Shown here piece after piece: positions 9,965 through 22,288 of a stretch of DNA of 64,000 nt. Made by a program: the position numbers and the translations under genes. The notes under the pieces were generated by a model. The model had not been told where the DNA came from. It saw nothing but the letters and a program-made list of their open reading frames with translations, and made no database searches. The DNA is from Paracentrotus lividus (taxonomy: Eukaryota > Echinodermata > Echinoidea > Camarodonta > Echinidae): positions 44,556,701-44,620,700 of the forward strand of contig CALNVZ010001721.1 in NCBI GenBank assembly GCA_940671915.1. Direction: 5' to 3'. Every line of letters starts with the position of its first letter. Position 1 is the first letter of the stretch.

Positions 9965-12900
9965 ATGACTTTTTTGAAAGTGAATCGTCTCGTCTTCATT
10001 GTTCTGTGTATAAGTCTTATCGTACGTGAACTTCCATACTGCAAAGATGAACCTGCACAAGTTCCCGTTCGAGCTCATTGCCGAGTTCAGAAACGTCTTT
10101 ATTATACGGGATATCAAAAAACACCAATCAAATATTATGCAAATACAAGCTCAACTTTCACTTTATCTATCATTTGTTGCGGTGATGTGGAGCCCAACCC
10201 GGGGCCCACTCAAATTGACATCATGCAATCCAAACAAGCGATATAAATATACACGAGATGAATTGATCACCATTAACTCAAATCATCGTGTGGAAAACTC
10301 GCAACTTCCAGATAGAATTTGGAAAACGATATCGGATCTTCAATTTGGAAAGTTTTTTAAAACTCATCGCGGCTGCAGAGCTGGTGTTCGAAAACTGAAA
10401 CACTTCAAGCACCCAATTCCTACAATTCTAACAAACCGATTTAAGTCTACTCCTAAGAAGTCTTTCCCTCGACCAATATGTTTGACTTCTGTTCCAATCG
10501 CATATAAATCCCACTCTGGAAGCTATGATTTGCCGTCTTTTCTTTTAACCAATGTCAGATCAGCATGCAATAAGTTTGATGAGCTATCGGCTGTTATCTC
10601 GTATTTTAATGTCGATATTGCTGCGATTACAGAAACGTGGTTTAGAAGTGATTGTCCACTGGATAACTTCTCTATCCCAGGCTACCAACTTACTAGTAAA
10701 TCACGAATCGACCGTATAGGTGGAGGAGTAGCCATCTATGTAAGAGAATGTTTAAATCCTTCTTCAGCAGATATTCAAGTCCCTATAAACCTTGAAGTGA
10801 CTTGGGTGAAGATTCGTCCTCCTCGTCTTCCAAGATCCATCTCATGCATATATTGCGCAGTTGTGTACTACCCTCAACCTGATGTTGTACTTGAGACTGA
10901 ACTCACGGAACACCTAATACAAAATATTGACACCATTTTAACTAATCATACAGACGCAGGAATTGTAATACTAGGAGATTTCAATCGCATGAATATAGAC
11001 CCAGTACTCTTAATTCACTCTTTTCGACAAATTGTTGACTGCCCCACGAGAGGCGATCAAATTTTAGATAAGATTATAACAAATGTAAATCATTTTTATG
11101 ATAAGCCACAAATATGTTCTCCTATTGGAATGTCTGATCACAATTCAATCATGTTGTCTCCTGTTAAAGATAAAATCAAAGTGCCAAATACTACTCGTTA
11201 TGTCTTCAATAGACCAATGACTGACAGTGCAATAAGATCTTTTGGAAGGTGGATATCCTCATACGATTGGCCAGAAGTTACTGGAAACGATGATGTAAAT
11301 GTTAGATGTGATTCTTTTTATAAAACATTGCATAATGAAATTAACATTTATTTTCCCGTTCGTAAGGTGATTCTCCATTCTCGAGATAAGCCTTGGATGA
11401 CCGGGAAAATAAAATCTTTGATTCATAAAAGACAAACTGCATTTAATCAGGGAAAAGACATTATGTGGAAGCGTTAAGAAACAAAGTAAATTCTGCAATT
11501 CAGCATGCAAAAGTTAACTATTATAGGTCAAGAATCCAGAAACTAAAGAAGGACAATCCTTCAAAATGGTACAAGGAAATACGTATCCTCACAAAGGGAG
11601 GTTGTAAATCAGTTAATATTCCAGTCGATGGTATTGATCCTAGTGACTCACATAAAATTGCCAATGCCATTAATGAACATCTCATATCTGTCTCTTCTGA
11701 TTTAGAGCCACTAAATTTAGCAGCTCTTCCTGCATACTTACCGTTCAGAAGACTACCAGAGGTATACCCCTGGCAGGTGAATAACGTTCTTGCTAAAATT
11801 AAATGCTCGACATCTAATGGGCCAGATAATATTTCAGCACGCTTAATCCGTCTTTTTTCTGTGGAAATTTCAGTTCCTCTAACCCTTATAATAAATGCTT
11901 CTTTTAATCAAGGAAAAGTTCCGGACATATGGAAATGTGCAATTGTGGTACCAATTCTGAAGGTGAATCCTGCTCGTATAGATAAACTCCGACCTATATC
12001 GTTAACTGATCATTTCGCGAAGGTTATTGAAGGTTTTATATCGAAATGGATGTATCAAGACATGATCCAACATATTGACCCATATCAGTTTAGAAACCAA
12101 AAATGTTTATCAACCTCTCATTGTTTAATTAATATTTTGCATCATGTTTTTTTAAATGCTGAAATACCAAAAACGTCATCGACGATACTTCTCACAGATT
12201 TTAAAAAAGCATTTGATAGAATAGATCACACGACTGCAATTAAAAAGTTAATTCAAATTGGTGTACGACCTTCAGTAATTTATTGGATATCTGATTTTCT
12301 CTCTAAGCGTAAACAAAGAGTTCGTTACCATGGTAATCTCAGAATGGTGTAATTTAAACGCAGGTGTGCCCCAGGGCACGAAAATTGGACCATTAATTTT
12401 TCTTGTAATGATTAATGATTTCAAATCTTCTGAAAATATTAATATGTTTAAATATGTTGATGATCTGACCTTGGTCAAGTGTCGTAAATCTAACCAAATT
12501 TCAAAAATGCAAGAAGAAGTAGAAGATCTGTCTGTTTGGGCTGATAGTAATAAAATGCAATTAAACCCATCAAAATGTACCAAAATGGACGTTTGTTTTT
12601 CTAGAGGACAAGTAAATCACCCCTCTATTATTCTTGAAAATTGTGTTCTTGCAACTGTACAGGAAGTGAAATTACTTGGTATTACGATTCAAAATGATTT
12701 AAAGTGGGAATCCCATGTCAAAGATATCGAAAAGAGCGCAAATGCAAAACTATATATGCTTCGTTCATTAGCTAAGTTTAATCTTTCACATGAAGACCTA
12801 ATTACTGTTTTCATTGGTTATATTCGCCCAATCCTTGAATACGCCACTCCGGTTTGGAGTGGAGGTCTCACTTTTGCTCAGAAAGAAAGGTTAGAAAGAA

Positions 12901-13430
12901 TACAAAAACGAGCTTTAGAATTATTTTTGGAAAAGAATACCAGAGTTATGCAACTGCTCTCACTCGTTCGAAATTAATGACGTTGGAAAGTCGTTGGCAA
13001 GAATTGTGTGTTAACTTCTTTAAAAAAACCTTGTTATGTACTAACCAATTCAAGCAATTCATTCCACAAAGAGTACACAATAGATCATTACGTAAGACTA
13101 CGAAGATTCCAGAGCCTAGATGTAAAACTAAACGTATGCAGAACAGTCCAATACCCAATTTGATCTGTCTTTATAACAAAAATTGAGCATATTTTTCAAA
13201 TTCTATGTAACACAATGTCAAATGTTTCTGTCACTTTGAATGCTGCAAATATATGCAATACGCTTTCAACACATGTCATTTTATTGATAGTGCTTTTTCT
13301 TATATTTTAATCCAACCTGTTTGATCAGTTATTCTTAAATGTATTGTTGCATCTTTATAGTAATGTAATAGCATTTGTCATTAATGATCAGGATACTCTC
13401 TCTTTTTTTCTACGTGTTCTTCCACCGATC

Positions 13431-13475
<45 letters not shown>

Positions 13476-13800
13476 TCTCTTTCTGTCTCTCTCTCTCTTC
13501 CCTCTTTTTTTTCTGTGAATTTTTCTTCCTTCATCTATTGTATCTTGTTCTCTCTCTTTCTTTCTCTCCTTGTATCTTGGCATTATGACTATGTTACTTC
13601 AATTTAAAATTGTATTAAATCGATTAATGGTATGCAGTGGACAAGTACATACATTTTAATATTTTATATATAATGTACTGTGAAATATCCTGAAATGTAT
13701 ATTTGTATTTCATACTATGTATTCATGTACAATTCAGTTTGTAACTGCGACACATGAAACCAATAAATACCATTTATCTATCCATCTATCTATCTATCTC
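9965..13800 (+). mobile_element. CR1-like LINE with N-terminal 2A-like peptide, near full length
   Basis: In order: a short N-terminal part with a hydrophobic stretch and a 2A-like motif (9965-10246); an APE-type endonuclease (about 10500-11200; LLTNVRSACNKFDEL, ITETWF, ILGDFNRM, GMSDHNS); then a reverse transcriptase (about 11700-12700; FNQGKVPDIWKCAIVVPIL, FKKAFDRIDH, GVPQGTKIGPLIF, and FKYVDDLTLV at the active site). The C-terminal domain runs to about 13185. The 3' UTR holds a (CT)n block (13430-13500) and ends in an (ATCT)n run at 13778-13800, typical of CR1/L2 tails. Frames change after the 2A motif and near 11470, 12350 and 12960, so it is not active. Endonuclease residues are intact, suggesting fairly recent loss. 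Confidence 0.85.
10181..10207 (+). other. 2A-like ribosome-skipping motif in the LINE
   Basis: Encodes GDVEPNPGP, an exact fit to the 2A consensus D(V/I)ExNPGP, in the frame starting at 9965. In characterised 2A sequences the ribosome releases the chain between the final G and P and continues. Upstream residues (SIICC) fit the usual hydrophobic lead. 2A-like motifs are known in APE-type LINEs of sea urchins and other invertebrates. Skipping by this particular sequence is untested. Confidence 0.85.
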
Positions 13801-14085
13801 GCTCAGCAATATTTTCTCTTCTAATTCTGCAATTCTTTTTGTCAAAGATATCATGTAATTTAGGCAGATCATTTTTCGTAATTTCAGTGACTTTTTCAAA
13901 ATTGAAGGTTAAGCCTTCGTCCGACTCAGATACTTGTTGTTGTGTGATTGCTAAATCAATTTTAACGTTCGTCATTTAATTCATGAATTTGTCAAGCGTA
14001 CCGTTACATGAATATAAACCGATGATTAGATGTAAATGCAATCATGAATAATAAACAAATTAAAATGTATTACTTATGTGCACGC
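13801..14085. other. No recognised feature
   Basis: Between the LINE tail and a microsatellite block. A 61-codon minus-strand frame shows no known motif. Confidence 0.35.
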
Positions 14086-14315
14086 ACAAAGACACTTACA
14101 CTCATAACTTCATTTACACATACACACCGACATCCTCGCAACACCACCCACATACACCCCACACGCACACAGACAGACAGACAGACAGACACACACACAC
14201 ACACACGCGCGCGCGCACATTGAGTGATTGTGTGGGTGTGTATTTGTGTGTGTACTGGTGGAGATGAGATATGGCAAGGACGTTGTGTGTATGTGTGTGT
14301 GTGTGTGTGTGTGAA
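14086..14315. repeat. (CA)n / (GT)n microsatellite cluster
   Basis: CA-rich stretches (14100-14218, with CAGA and CG tracts) are followed by GT-rich stretches (14226-14313), so the strand could fold on itself. Frames open here on both strands are repeat artefacts. Confidence 0.85.
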
Positions 14316-15358
14316 CATATTCTGTCAACATTTGCTTTAACATTCATCCATCCACTCAGTACAATTGAGATTCTGCAGTCTTCTGAATATTGTCCGTTAC
14401 TCAATTATGCTGCATGCAAATATCCCAATTAAAAGGCTACCAAAAAATGCTGGGAGGATGACTCTACCAAGACATCTCATGAAAGCCATGATTAAAAAAG
14501 TTCATGCTAAAAACACGACAACACTAAAATTGAAACATTTTTTTTTTACTCACTCTTTTTAGGGAAATCAAAGTTAAATGCAGACAATTGATCAAATATC
14601 ATTCTTACACTAAACCTTATATACATCAATTTACATACTAAGAAATGATTGATTGTTGTATAATAATAATGATTGTTTCCTGAATGTGGATAGTAAAGTG
14701 CATAGTTTCATAGAAATTGGTAACTGATTCCATTACTTTTATACCATTGACTGTAAATAAATAGTAAGCTTTACATTGTAACTTAGTAATAAATTCTAAT
14801 TTCAAAATGATGATAAGTAAAAACATAAGATCTTAAAAAAGTGGAACATGTTTCGGAGGACACAACCATGTTCCATGTTTTTCTACGTTATCCTAAGTTT
14901 GAAAGTTTAAAGTAATATGTTTCCTTATATTTTTTTCTTTCTTCTCTAGGTCTTTCATTGCATCTTGTTCATGGTGTTACATATAATATGTTTGAAAAAC
15001 ATTATTTACATCAGTGAGATTTAAAAGAGACAGAGTGAAAGAGAGAGAGAAACAAAATGATCAGGAGAGTGATAGAAAGAGAGAGAGAGAGAGAGAGAGA
15101 GAAGAATAAAGAAGTAAACTAAACAATTTTAATTCGGTATTTGATTCAACATACATGTAGGTATTATTTTAAATTCTGCGCTTTCTTTGTTTCTTAACGC
15201 ATAAAACTTGAAATCATGTTTTAATGTCATCCAAACTGACTGAATGTTAAAGGATTTTCTTTTAAAGCTGGAATATCAATCCTGTCAATTGCAAATTGAA
15301 CAAATTAAATTCGGATATATTTAAGTATCTGAGACGTCTCTGATACTTTTTTTCCCGT
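14316..15358. other. No gene; (GA)n tract
   Basis: AT-rich with a (GA)n run at about 15037-15101. A small inverted repeat around GGAACATG (14843-14876) is visible. No protein similarity recognised. Confidence 0.4.
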
Positions 15359-15505
15359 CGCGGAAACGGATTTGAGACTATTTGGAGAAGGTTTTGAGAT
15401 TTCAAAACTCCTGAAACGTCTCCGAAACAAGTTTCAAAACAGTCTCGAAACTGTTTCAAAACCTTCTCAAAGTAGTCCCAAATCCGTCTCAAACCCGTTT
15501 CCGCG
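15359..15505. mobile_element. Foldback (hairpin) element
   Basis: Starts CGCGGAAACGGATTTGAGAC and ends with the imperfect inverse; the two halves pair over most of 147 bases (for example GAGAAGGTTTTGA against TCAAAACCTTCTC). No coding capacity. Looks like a short hairpin MITE. Confidence 0.6.
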
Positions 15506-15747
15506 AAGTCAGATTCCACCATTCGAACGAAAGACACTGGAAACCAATATGTCGTGCAATTTGAAAGTACATTACCCGAATGTAGACAAAATCAGTATGT
15601 TCAGTTAATTTGCGATATTCCAACCGAGTTTATGTGTTAACAAGTTTTGAGTTTGTCAAAAAGTACGAGCCATTATTTAGCAATAAATAATAATTAACAA
15701 AAATATTTAGCAATAAATTTGTTTCTCGAAATTGCATGAACGGGACA

Positions 15748-16919
15748 TTATCTGCCGAAATCATGAGAGCAAAACCAAATTACAAATGCGGCAATGCTGA
15801 CAGCATGGGCTAATGTAGACAAAACCAAAACTATGAGGAGCAACATTTCCATATCAATGGATTTCTTATTTCTATCGAAATCCACTTCATCCACGCTTTC
15901 AACGAAGAACGTTGACGGCTGAATCTCCGTCGATGTTTCATGAATTTCTTTTGAACATCCCGATGGTCCGAGTTTGTTTTTCTCAATTGATAGAAAATTC
16001 ACAGTAAGATCCTCGCACTTTAAGTTATTTGTATTGTTAACAGGTGCTCTTATGAGGGACATGTTGATTTGCTGGTTCTCTTTGAATTTAACAATTCCTA
16101 TGCTATGCACGAGGAGTTCCTGTTTATCCTCCACACCGCAGACGATGATAACGTGATCGACGTCGATGAATGATAAGGTCTTCGAAACATTGAGGGAGAA
16201 CCAATGGTCATCTAAGAAGTACCACCATGATTATGTTAGCCTCTGAAGTGCAGCAATTAATCGTGGTATGGTCATTTTGGGTCATCGCACCCATTGTATA
16301 TTGTCGTATTGGAATAAATTGGCACGACTTAATTAGACCTATTCTACTATATGAAATGAAGCATTTGTTGGGTACGATTCGAGTGTCAATCATGTTCTCT
16401 GCTGTAATGTAAAAGCCGAATTTTTTCAGAGTAGAATTGAAATTATCAACATTTATTTATTTTTTTATTTTCTTAGTGGATTAGTGTTGAACAAAATAGT
16501 TCTGGATGAGCAATGGTTAGATTCAATAGTCCAATTGTACAAAATCTGCGTCCTCTTGAAGGCCTTAATAACCAAATGACGTGTTCCCCTGAATCACCAA
16601 GTCTTATGAAAGAAATCTCCAAATCGATAGCAATATCTCAGTTCGTGACCACTTTCGAGAGTCTTTAACGTTCTTTATAGAAATAGTAGTTGTTGCTGCC
16701 CAGTTTCAATAATATTGAATTTCCTACATACCATAATGACTCAAAATCACGAGTGTAGAATCTGTAAGTAGAATTTTGTCCGTTCACTGCGTTGAGCGCT
16801 ACCTCCTGTGGACCCGAACGCCAAAAGTAATTTTGATAAAATGCCCCTTTTAAAAAAAATTGCAAAATAATGAATAAAATCACACTCCTTCCTCCACGCG
16901 TAGAATATTGTTGAAACAT
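15748..16919 (-). pseudogene. Ig-like membrane protein family, copy 3 (broken)
   Basis: Three pieces in different frames align along the family protein. 16919-16665 gives the signal peptide and start of segment 1 (MFQQYSTRGGRSVILFIILQ). 16393-16208 gives part of segment 2 (IDTRIVPNKCFISYSRI) and the start of segment 3. About 16230-15748 gives the rest of segment 3, the stalk and the membrane helix (MEMLLLIVLVLSTLAHAVSI). Between the first two pieces there are several stops and shifts; one further shift lies near 16230, at the SWWYF motif. The C-terminal part is well preserved, so decay may be recent or the 3' half may have been refreshed by gene conversion, which is inference. Confidence 0.85.
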
Positions 16920-17497
16920 GTTGAACAGGATATTTAAGCTTTACATTTTCCCAAAATTAGAAAACGTGTACTCAAATACCCGCATATAGGCCGACAAAGT
17001 TCACGAATAAGTTGAGAGCTGTTTGTACACAAAGGAGATATATAAAAGCTGTTATGACATCTGGAATATAAACGGTGTAAACCAGATTAATTGGAAGGAA
17101 CTAGAAGATTGGCCGCTGCTCATATGCGATGTTATTTCGAACTCCTCTCAAGGCTAAAAGAAAGGAGCCTCGTAATAAGTAGAACTTTTTAATAGCCTGA
17201 ACAATTTTTACAGGCAGACATTATCACATCCTTTGTATACTGAAAAACTTCCTGGTCAAAATATAAACGAAAACAAATTTAACTGTATGTTGAAACTGAA
17301 ATCAAGATACCTATGACTAATCCAAGATTTGGAAATAGGAGGGGGGGGGGGCACATATGGCAAATTTCAAAAGAGGAGGGGGGGGGGTAAAGACTGAAAT
17401 ATCTCATTGTGCTCAATGTCCGATTCTCACAAAACACTATAACAGTGATCTATCGCGCAATATTATATAAATAATGCATGCTCTACCATGCAACATA
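16920..17497. other. 5' flank of copy 3 with an unoccupied LINE site
   Basis: Matches the flank upstream of copy 4. The stretch at about 17325-17440 (GGGCACATATGGCAAAT region) aligns with DNA on both sides of the LINE at 24690-27060, so it is a paralogous empty site for that insertion. No gene is seen. Confidence 0.55.
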
Positions 17498-18478
17498 GGG
17501 TAGATGTAGGGAATACCGGCCACTTAAGCTCATTTGCTTAATTAGGACATGAAAACAATAAAATCACAAAAGAAAAAGATTCTCATTGCTTAGCTACATC
17601 ATTCAACTTTATTTTCCAAAAAAATTGAGGTAATCAAATATTTGGTGAGGCAGTTATATGCAAATAATGACGTCATGGTAAATTGTCCGGCATTCCTTAC
17701 AGTGTAGGAAATACCGGACAGTATGTTTTTACCCTTTTTTTGTATAAAGATTTGTCTGGAAGCACTGATTTGGATGTAAACTATCAACTTAACATGTTTG
17801 TATTGATTTTTATAACATTATTCATTTTTAGAAGATTACATGCATTTTACTACAAAATTTCAAAACACTCATAATAACTCTATATCTCATGTAGATCATG
17901 ACATATCACAATAATAATAAAGAGAAATACACATTTTAAAATTGTCAAACAATTTAATAAATAAATATAATACATTATATATGCAATACTATTTGATCTA
18001 CATGCTTAGCAACTCAACCCGGAAGTAAAACAAACAACCGTCAATGTGGTGTCCGGTATTCCCTACACAAAAAAAATGACTGACGAGCACTTTTCAACAA
18101 ACTGCCACCCCAATACACAGGCTTTGTACAGTGCAAACACTCCATACACGTTTGGCCCACCCTCCACACATGTCCATAATGCATGAAATAGAGGTCATGC
18201 CCCAATTCTATTTTTATACCATCACATTCTCTAAAATGTCAATTTTTACATCAGGCCATTTTTCAGGCTGCAAATTTTCCTACCTTGACAGATTTTGGTA
18301 GTTATCTCGGAGATTTCTCACTTGTTGTTGTCGAATACAGCATTCAACCTTCCCAGACAGACCACCTGACCAATAGATGCCGGTATTTCAACTTAGTTGA
18401 TCTTATGTTGGCAGCTAGGGCTGGACATGTGGTGACCGTCCGATATTCCCTACTGTCCGCTATTCCTTACATCTACCC
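17498..18478. mobile_element. Non-autonomous DNA transposon, TA target, GGGTAGATGTA ends
   Basis: Starts GGGTAGATGTAGGGAATACC and ends with the near-inverse CTATTCCTTACATCTACCC, flanked by TA on both sides (17496-17497, 18479-18480). The terminal motif (GTCCGGTATTCCCTAC and variants) recurs inside at about 17682-17725 in both orientations, at 18048-18064 and at 18437-18452. 981 bases with no transposase seen. The superfamily is not named with confidence. Confidence 0.7.
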
Positions 18479-18483
18479 TACTA

Positions 18484-19475
18484 GATTATGTGCACGACAA
18501 ATACTAAATTATCCCGAGGGCACATTTATTTCACCGAGGCCGTAGGCCGAGTTGAAACAGATGTGCACGAGGGATAATTTAGTATTTGGAGTTGACATAG
18601 TTTAGTAATGTTGCATTAATAGAGCATGCACTATTTATTATAGTAAATAGACCCCTAGATATTTCACCTTGCCTAATCTGGTTTTATCTTTGCCAATGTT
18701 TGCCAAACTTTTGGTGCTAATTAAGCTATTGTGACGTATATTGTTGCTCCGCGTATCTATTGCTGTGCGCACCATTTTACTGTTATTACGCGCTAGCACA
18801 ACAGAGCAATCGATTTTGCCATTCATTTTAACACAGGATAAAACCGTTCAACATATCAAAAAACCGTTCAACATAACAAAAAACCGTTCAACATACCAGA
18901 ATGTTGAACGACACGTGACACCCTTTCAACCAATCACAGCTCATAAAATACGACCACTATTTAGGATTATAAGTACGACAAATACTAAATTATCCCGAGA
19001 GCAGATTTGTTTCTCCGAGGTCGCAGGCCGAGGTTAAATAGATCTGCACGAGGGATAATTTAGTATTTGGAGTTCATATAGTCCAGTAATGTTGCAAGAT
19101 GGAGCGTTCACTATTTATTATAGTAAATAGACCCCGAGATCTAATAACTGAACCTAATATGGTTTTATCATTGCCGAAAGGTTGGTGCTAATTTAGTTAT
19201 TATGACGTAGATTGTTGCACCGCGTATCCATTGTTATAAGCTGCTGTGCGCACCATTTTACTGATATTACGCGCTTGCAATGAGGCAAACGCAACTGGCA
19301 ATCGATAGCATCGATACACTCCCCATTCATTTAACACGGGCTTCCCCGTCCAAAAACCGAAAGTTATATCGTACATATGTAAAATATAACAAATTGAAGG
19401 TAGGTCACGTGGTACTGATCTATCCAATCATAACGCGTATGTTTCTACCACTATTTGCTATAACCAATTATTATT
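18484..19475. repeat. Two-copy ~481-bp tandem duplication, each with a hairpin
   Basis: Unit A starts about 18484 and unit B about 18965. Each opens with an imperfect hairpin of about 80 bases, TACTAAATTATCCC at one end and GGGATAATTTAGTA at the other, with a GCCGTAGGCCGA-type loop. Both then share a TATTTATTATAGTAAATAGA segment and TGTGCGCACCATTTTACTG. Unit A also has three tandem copies of AAAACCGTTCAACATA (18838-18900). No coding sequence. Confidence 0.75.
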
Positions 19476-21132
19476 GGCTCAAGAACTTTGGCGAGTGGGT
19501 AAATCTTAGAGGAATGGTATCTAAAAATCTTTTTAGGGCTAATTTATACGGGGCGGGGCTGACAACTCGAAAAGTACTTTATCGAGCTAAATTTTACATA
19601 CGAGAGAAGAAATGTCAGTAAAATGTTACGCGCCCAAATTTGGCAATTAATAATCTTGAGAAGAGCGGACTTAGCTCTATCTTTATGAAATGAATAATAA
19701 TCCACCCACATTCAATTATTTCAATATAGAAATTTATTATTTGTCTCGTCTTCCTTATATTTTGTACGGTAAACTGAGAAAACCAAACAGTGGCAATAAA
19801 AATATCATTATACAACATTAGAATAATCATACAATAACTAATATTATAATTATGTTTTGCTGTGAAGCTGCCCAAATTACTACTATACTGCTCAACAGCT
19901 AACCTGCCCCTAACTACCCTCCCTGGTATGCGTGCATGTATGTCAATACATAACAGCTTCAGTTTTCTTATTGTTTTTAGAGATTCAAGTGTGTATTTAC
20001 AGTAAGTCATTTACACCACCTTGATGTCCTACCTGCCCTTAACCACCCTGCCTCGTTTGGATATATATATATATATATGTCAATTAATAACAGATTCAGT
20101 ATCCTTACTGTTTGTAGACATCACCTTGATGTCCTTCTGAATGATATTAATAAAGACCTGTCACTATTAAGAGATATAAATTTATTTAGAAACCAAAATG
20201 ATTGCTTTCTCTTTCATATCAAAGTAGAATATTAACCCAAGTACAAGTAGTACTAGTAGGTTCTTGTACTTGTATTTGTTGGTTGTGGGAGAAAAAAATA
20301 CTTTAAGATCATCCCATCAATAAGTATGGTTCGCGGGCTAAGTGGATGCAGACATTTCGTTGATAAATGATGTTTCAGACGGAGTTGGATAATACTGGAA
20401 AGTGTTCGACGTGTGTTCACAGAAGAAAGATTGTTTTTTCCGTCTTCATTTTAGAAATCAAAAGCTTTCTTGAAAAGATCCATTTATGTAGAGGAGAAAA
20501 TGAGGCAGAAAAGAAATGGATTTAAATCAGAACTCCTACACGAGACATTTTTAGCTTTTAACTTTCAGTGTTAACCTAATGACTCGTAATCATTTATAAC
20601 GAAGAACATTGTAAGCCAGCAATTCTTGTATATTTTGAAACCCTATTCCAAAGTTTAGAAAAAAGATCATTATGCTTCACGTAATATTACGTGAATTGAC
20701 GAGTTTACTCATTTATAAGAATTGTATGCATACTTTTCAAACAAAGGTTGTTCTTGACAACCTGAAAGCTTGCCTGAGGCTTGCCTGACATCTAACATCT
20801 ACCTGTCAACTAATGTATGTAAACGGGATTCTATGTATTGTAATTCATTATTTCATTACAGGTTGTTTGAATACCTTGTTACTATACCGCCAGGAAAGAA
20901 ACATGGATAAATTATAATAGCTTAGTAAACTGTTCTATTCATAATGTCAGTACCTATAGCGTTTGCCTGAATTTATAGGCCAATATTTACTATCATTTTT
21001 AATGCAATGAACAACGCATTGCCCCCCCCCCAAAAAAAAATATAGATTAAAAAATGAATAAAAATAAATAAAATAAATAGACAAAATCAGAAAAAAAAAA
21101 AATCAAAATACATTTCGTTTCTGAATATTACA
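19476..21132. other. No gene; diverged 3' flank of the family unit
   Basis: About 20470-20650 resembles 22560-22790 and 40440-40620, the 3' flanks of copies 4 and 7 (GACTCGTAATCATTTATAACG region). About 19890-20050 resembles 27400-27480 (CAGCTAACCTGCCC). An (AT)n run is at 20062-20078. No protein recognised. Confidence 0.45.
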
Positions 21133-21205
21133 AAATGAAAAAGCGAATGCGGCAATGCTGACAGCATGGGCTAATGTAGACAACACCAAAATTGAGATGT
21201 TACTT
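21133..21205 (-). pseudogene. Relic of the Ig-like family: membrane-helix end only
   Basis: About 75 bases match the last codons of the family on the minus strand (LSTLAHAVSIAAF region; compare 15785-15850). Upstream on the minus strand the sequence passes almost at once into family 5' flank (about 21236 onward), so nearly the whole coding region is deleted between the helix and the promoter block. Confidence 0.7.
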
Positions 21206-22063
21206 TTTGCATTAAAGAAATAAATAAAACAATTTGAGTGCTACGAAACCTAAATTCTCTTGAAAATATGAAAATGCAGAGATATCATCTACCCTCTTAT
21301 AATCTTATATCGAGTTCAAATTTTCCATTCGTGAAAGGTGAATCCATGAATTTGATAAAAAAATACATGAAGGAATTCGCAAGGGTTTGGCCTGAGCTAC
21401 TTAAATGAGAAATGTAGATCGAGAGATGAACAATAGACATGATAGAATGATAAACGCAGATTTTATTTCTGATTTCTATATTTAATGATCAGCTGACATT
21501 AAAAAACTGTAAAGATTTGACCATCAATTATCCTTTTCACATTTTCACCGCCCCTACACACACTTTCAAAATGTTTAATGACCTCTGCGTAGCATCATGG
21601 TAGCTTTTATCTTTTTACTCTGAATCAATTTTAATTGTAAACCAGTGGAAGAAGAATTTCAATTCTTAATAAATAATTTATCATATCTTATCTTATCTTA
21701 TCTTATTAAGTTTTTACCAAATTTTTATTTCATATACATGAAGAAAAATGTTTCTATTCCAAGATTATATTGTGTAACATTTAATTGAAACATGGAATAT
21801 GTGTTTGCATGAATCTTGTTTCATAAACTACATTTTATGTGCATTAATATATACAAAACAATCAAATATCACAATGATCATTTTTTCATGGACGCCACAG
21901 TAAATGTTCAAAATCAATCATATGATTTTTAAATTTAGGTTAATATAGAAAACGTATTAGATTCTAAAAGAATATGTCTCCGAGTACGCAACACGTTCCA
22001 TTCTTTGAAATAATTATATTTTCTACTTTTCCTCTTTTTTGAAGTTTAAAATATTGCTTTTGC
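21206..22063 (-). other. Family 5' flank with a short LINE/SINE tail inserted
   Basis: Matches 38980-39800 on the same strand (GTTTCATAACACTCGAATTG-like block, then CGAGTTTCACTTTTCCATTC-like). About 21630-21708 is absent from 39500-39540: a stretch ending in (TTATC)n, AATAAATAATTTATCATATC and following, which looks like a plus-strand retroposon 3' end. Confidence 0.55.
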
Positions 22064-22276
22064 TTATTTTCCTCGAACTAATTTTTTTATAAGTTTTGTA
22101 ATCCTAGTACGAACCCCTGCCATAATATTATTTGGGACATATACCTCACTCGACCCAAGAAAGTCTAATGGTACATGATAGGAAGATGTTTTAATGCCAT
22201 ACAAATCGAAATCCGTGTCGTAAATTCGAGCGCCTTCAGAACATCGTACTACCATCCAAAGGATCATCATGATCAT
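22064..22276 (-). CDS. Hypothetical small secreted-type peptide (~70 aa), doubtful
   Basis: From the ATG near 22276 the frame reads MIMMILWMVVRCSEGARI (hydrophobic start) and ends ITKLIKKLVRGK, a basic amphipathic-looking tail. The same DNA block is found in other duplicated units (about 39880-40110, 36090-36170 inverted here, 4020-4180 on the plus strand), where the frame is interrupted. Either this is the one surviving copy of a small gene or an open frame by chance. No family is recognised. Confidence 0.2.
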   Translation of the reverse strand: MIMMILWMVVRCSEGARIYDTDFDLYGIKTSSYHVPLDFLGSSEVYVPNNIMAGVRTRITKLIKKLVRGK

Positions 22277-22288
22277 ACAAGCTGACAA

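Noticed and set aside
14070-14404. His/Thr- and Val/Cys-rich frames
   Set aside because: Translation of the (CA)n/(GT)n microsatellites.
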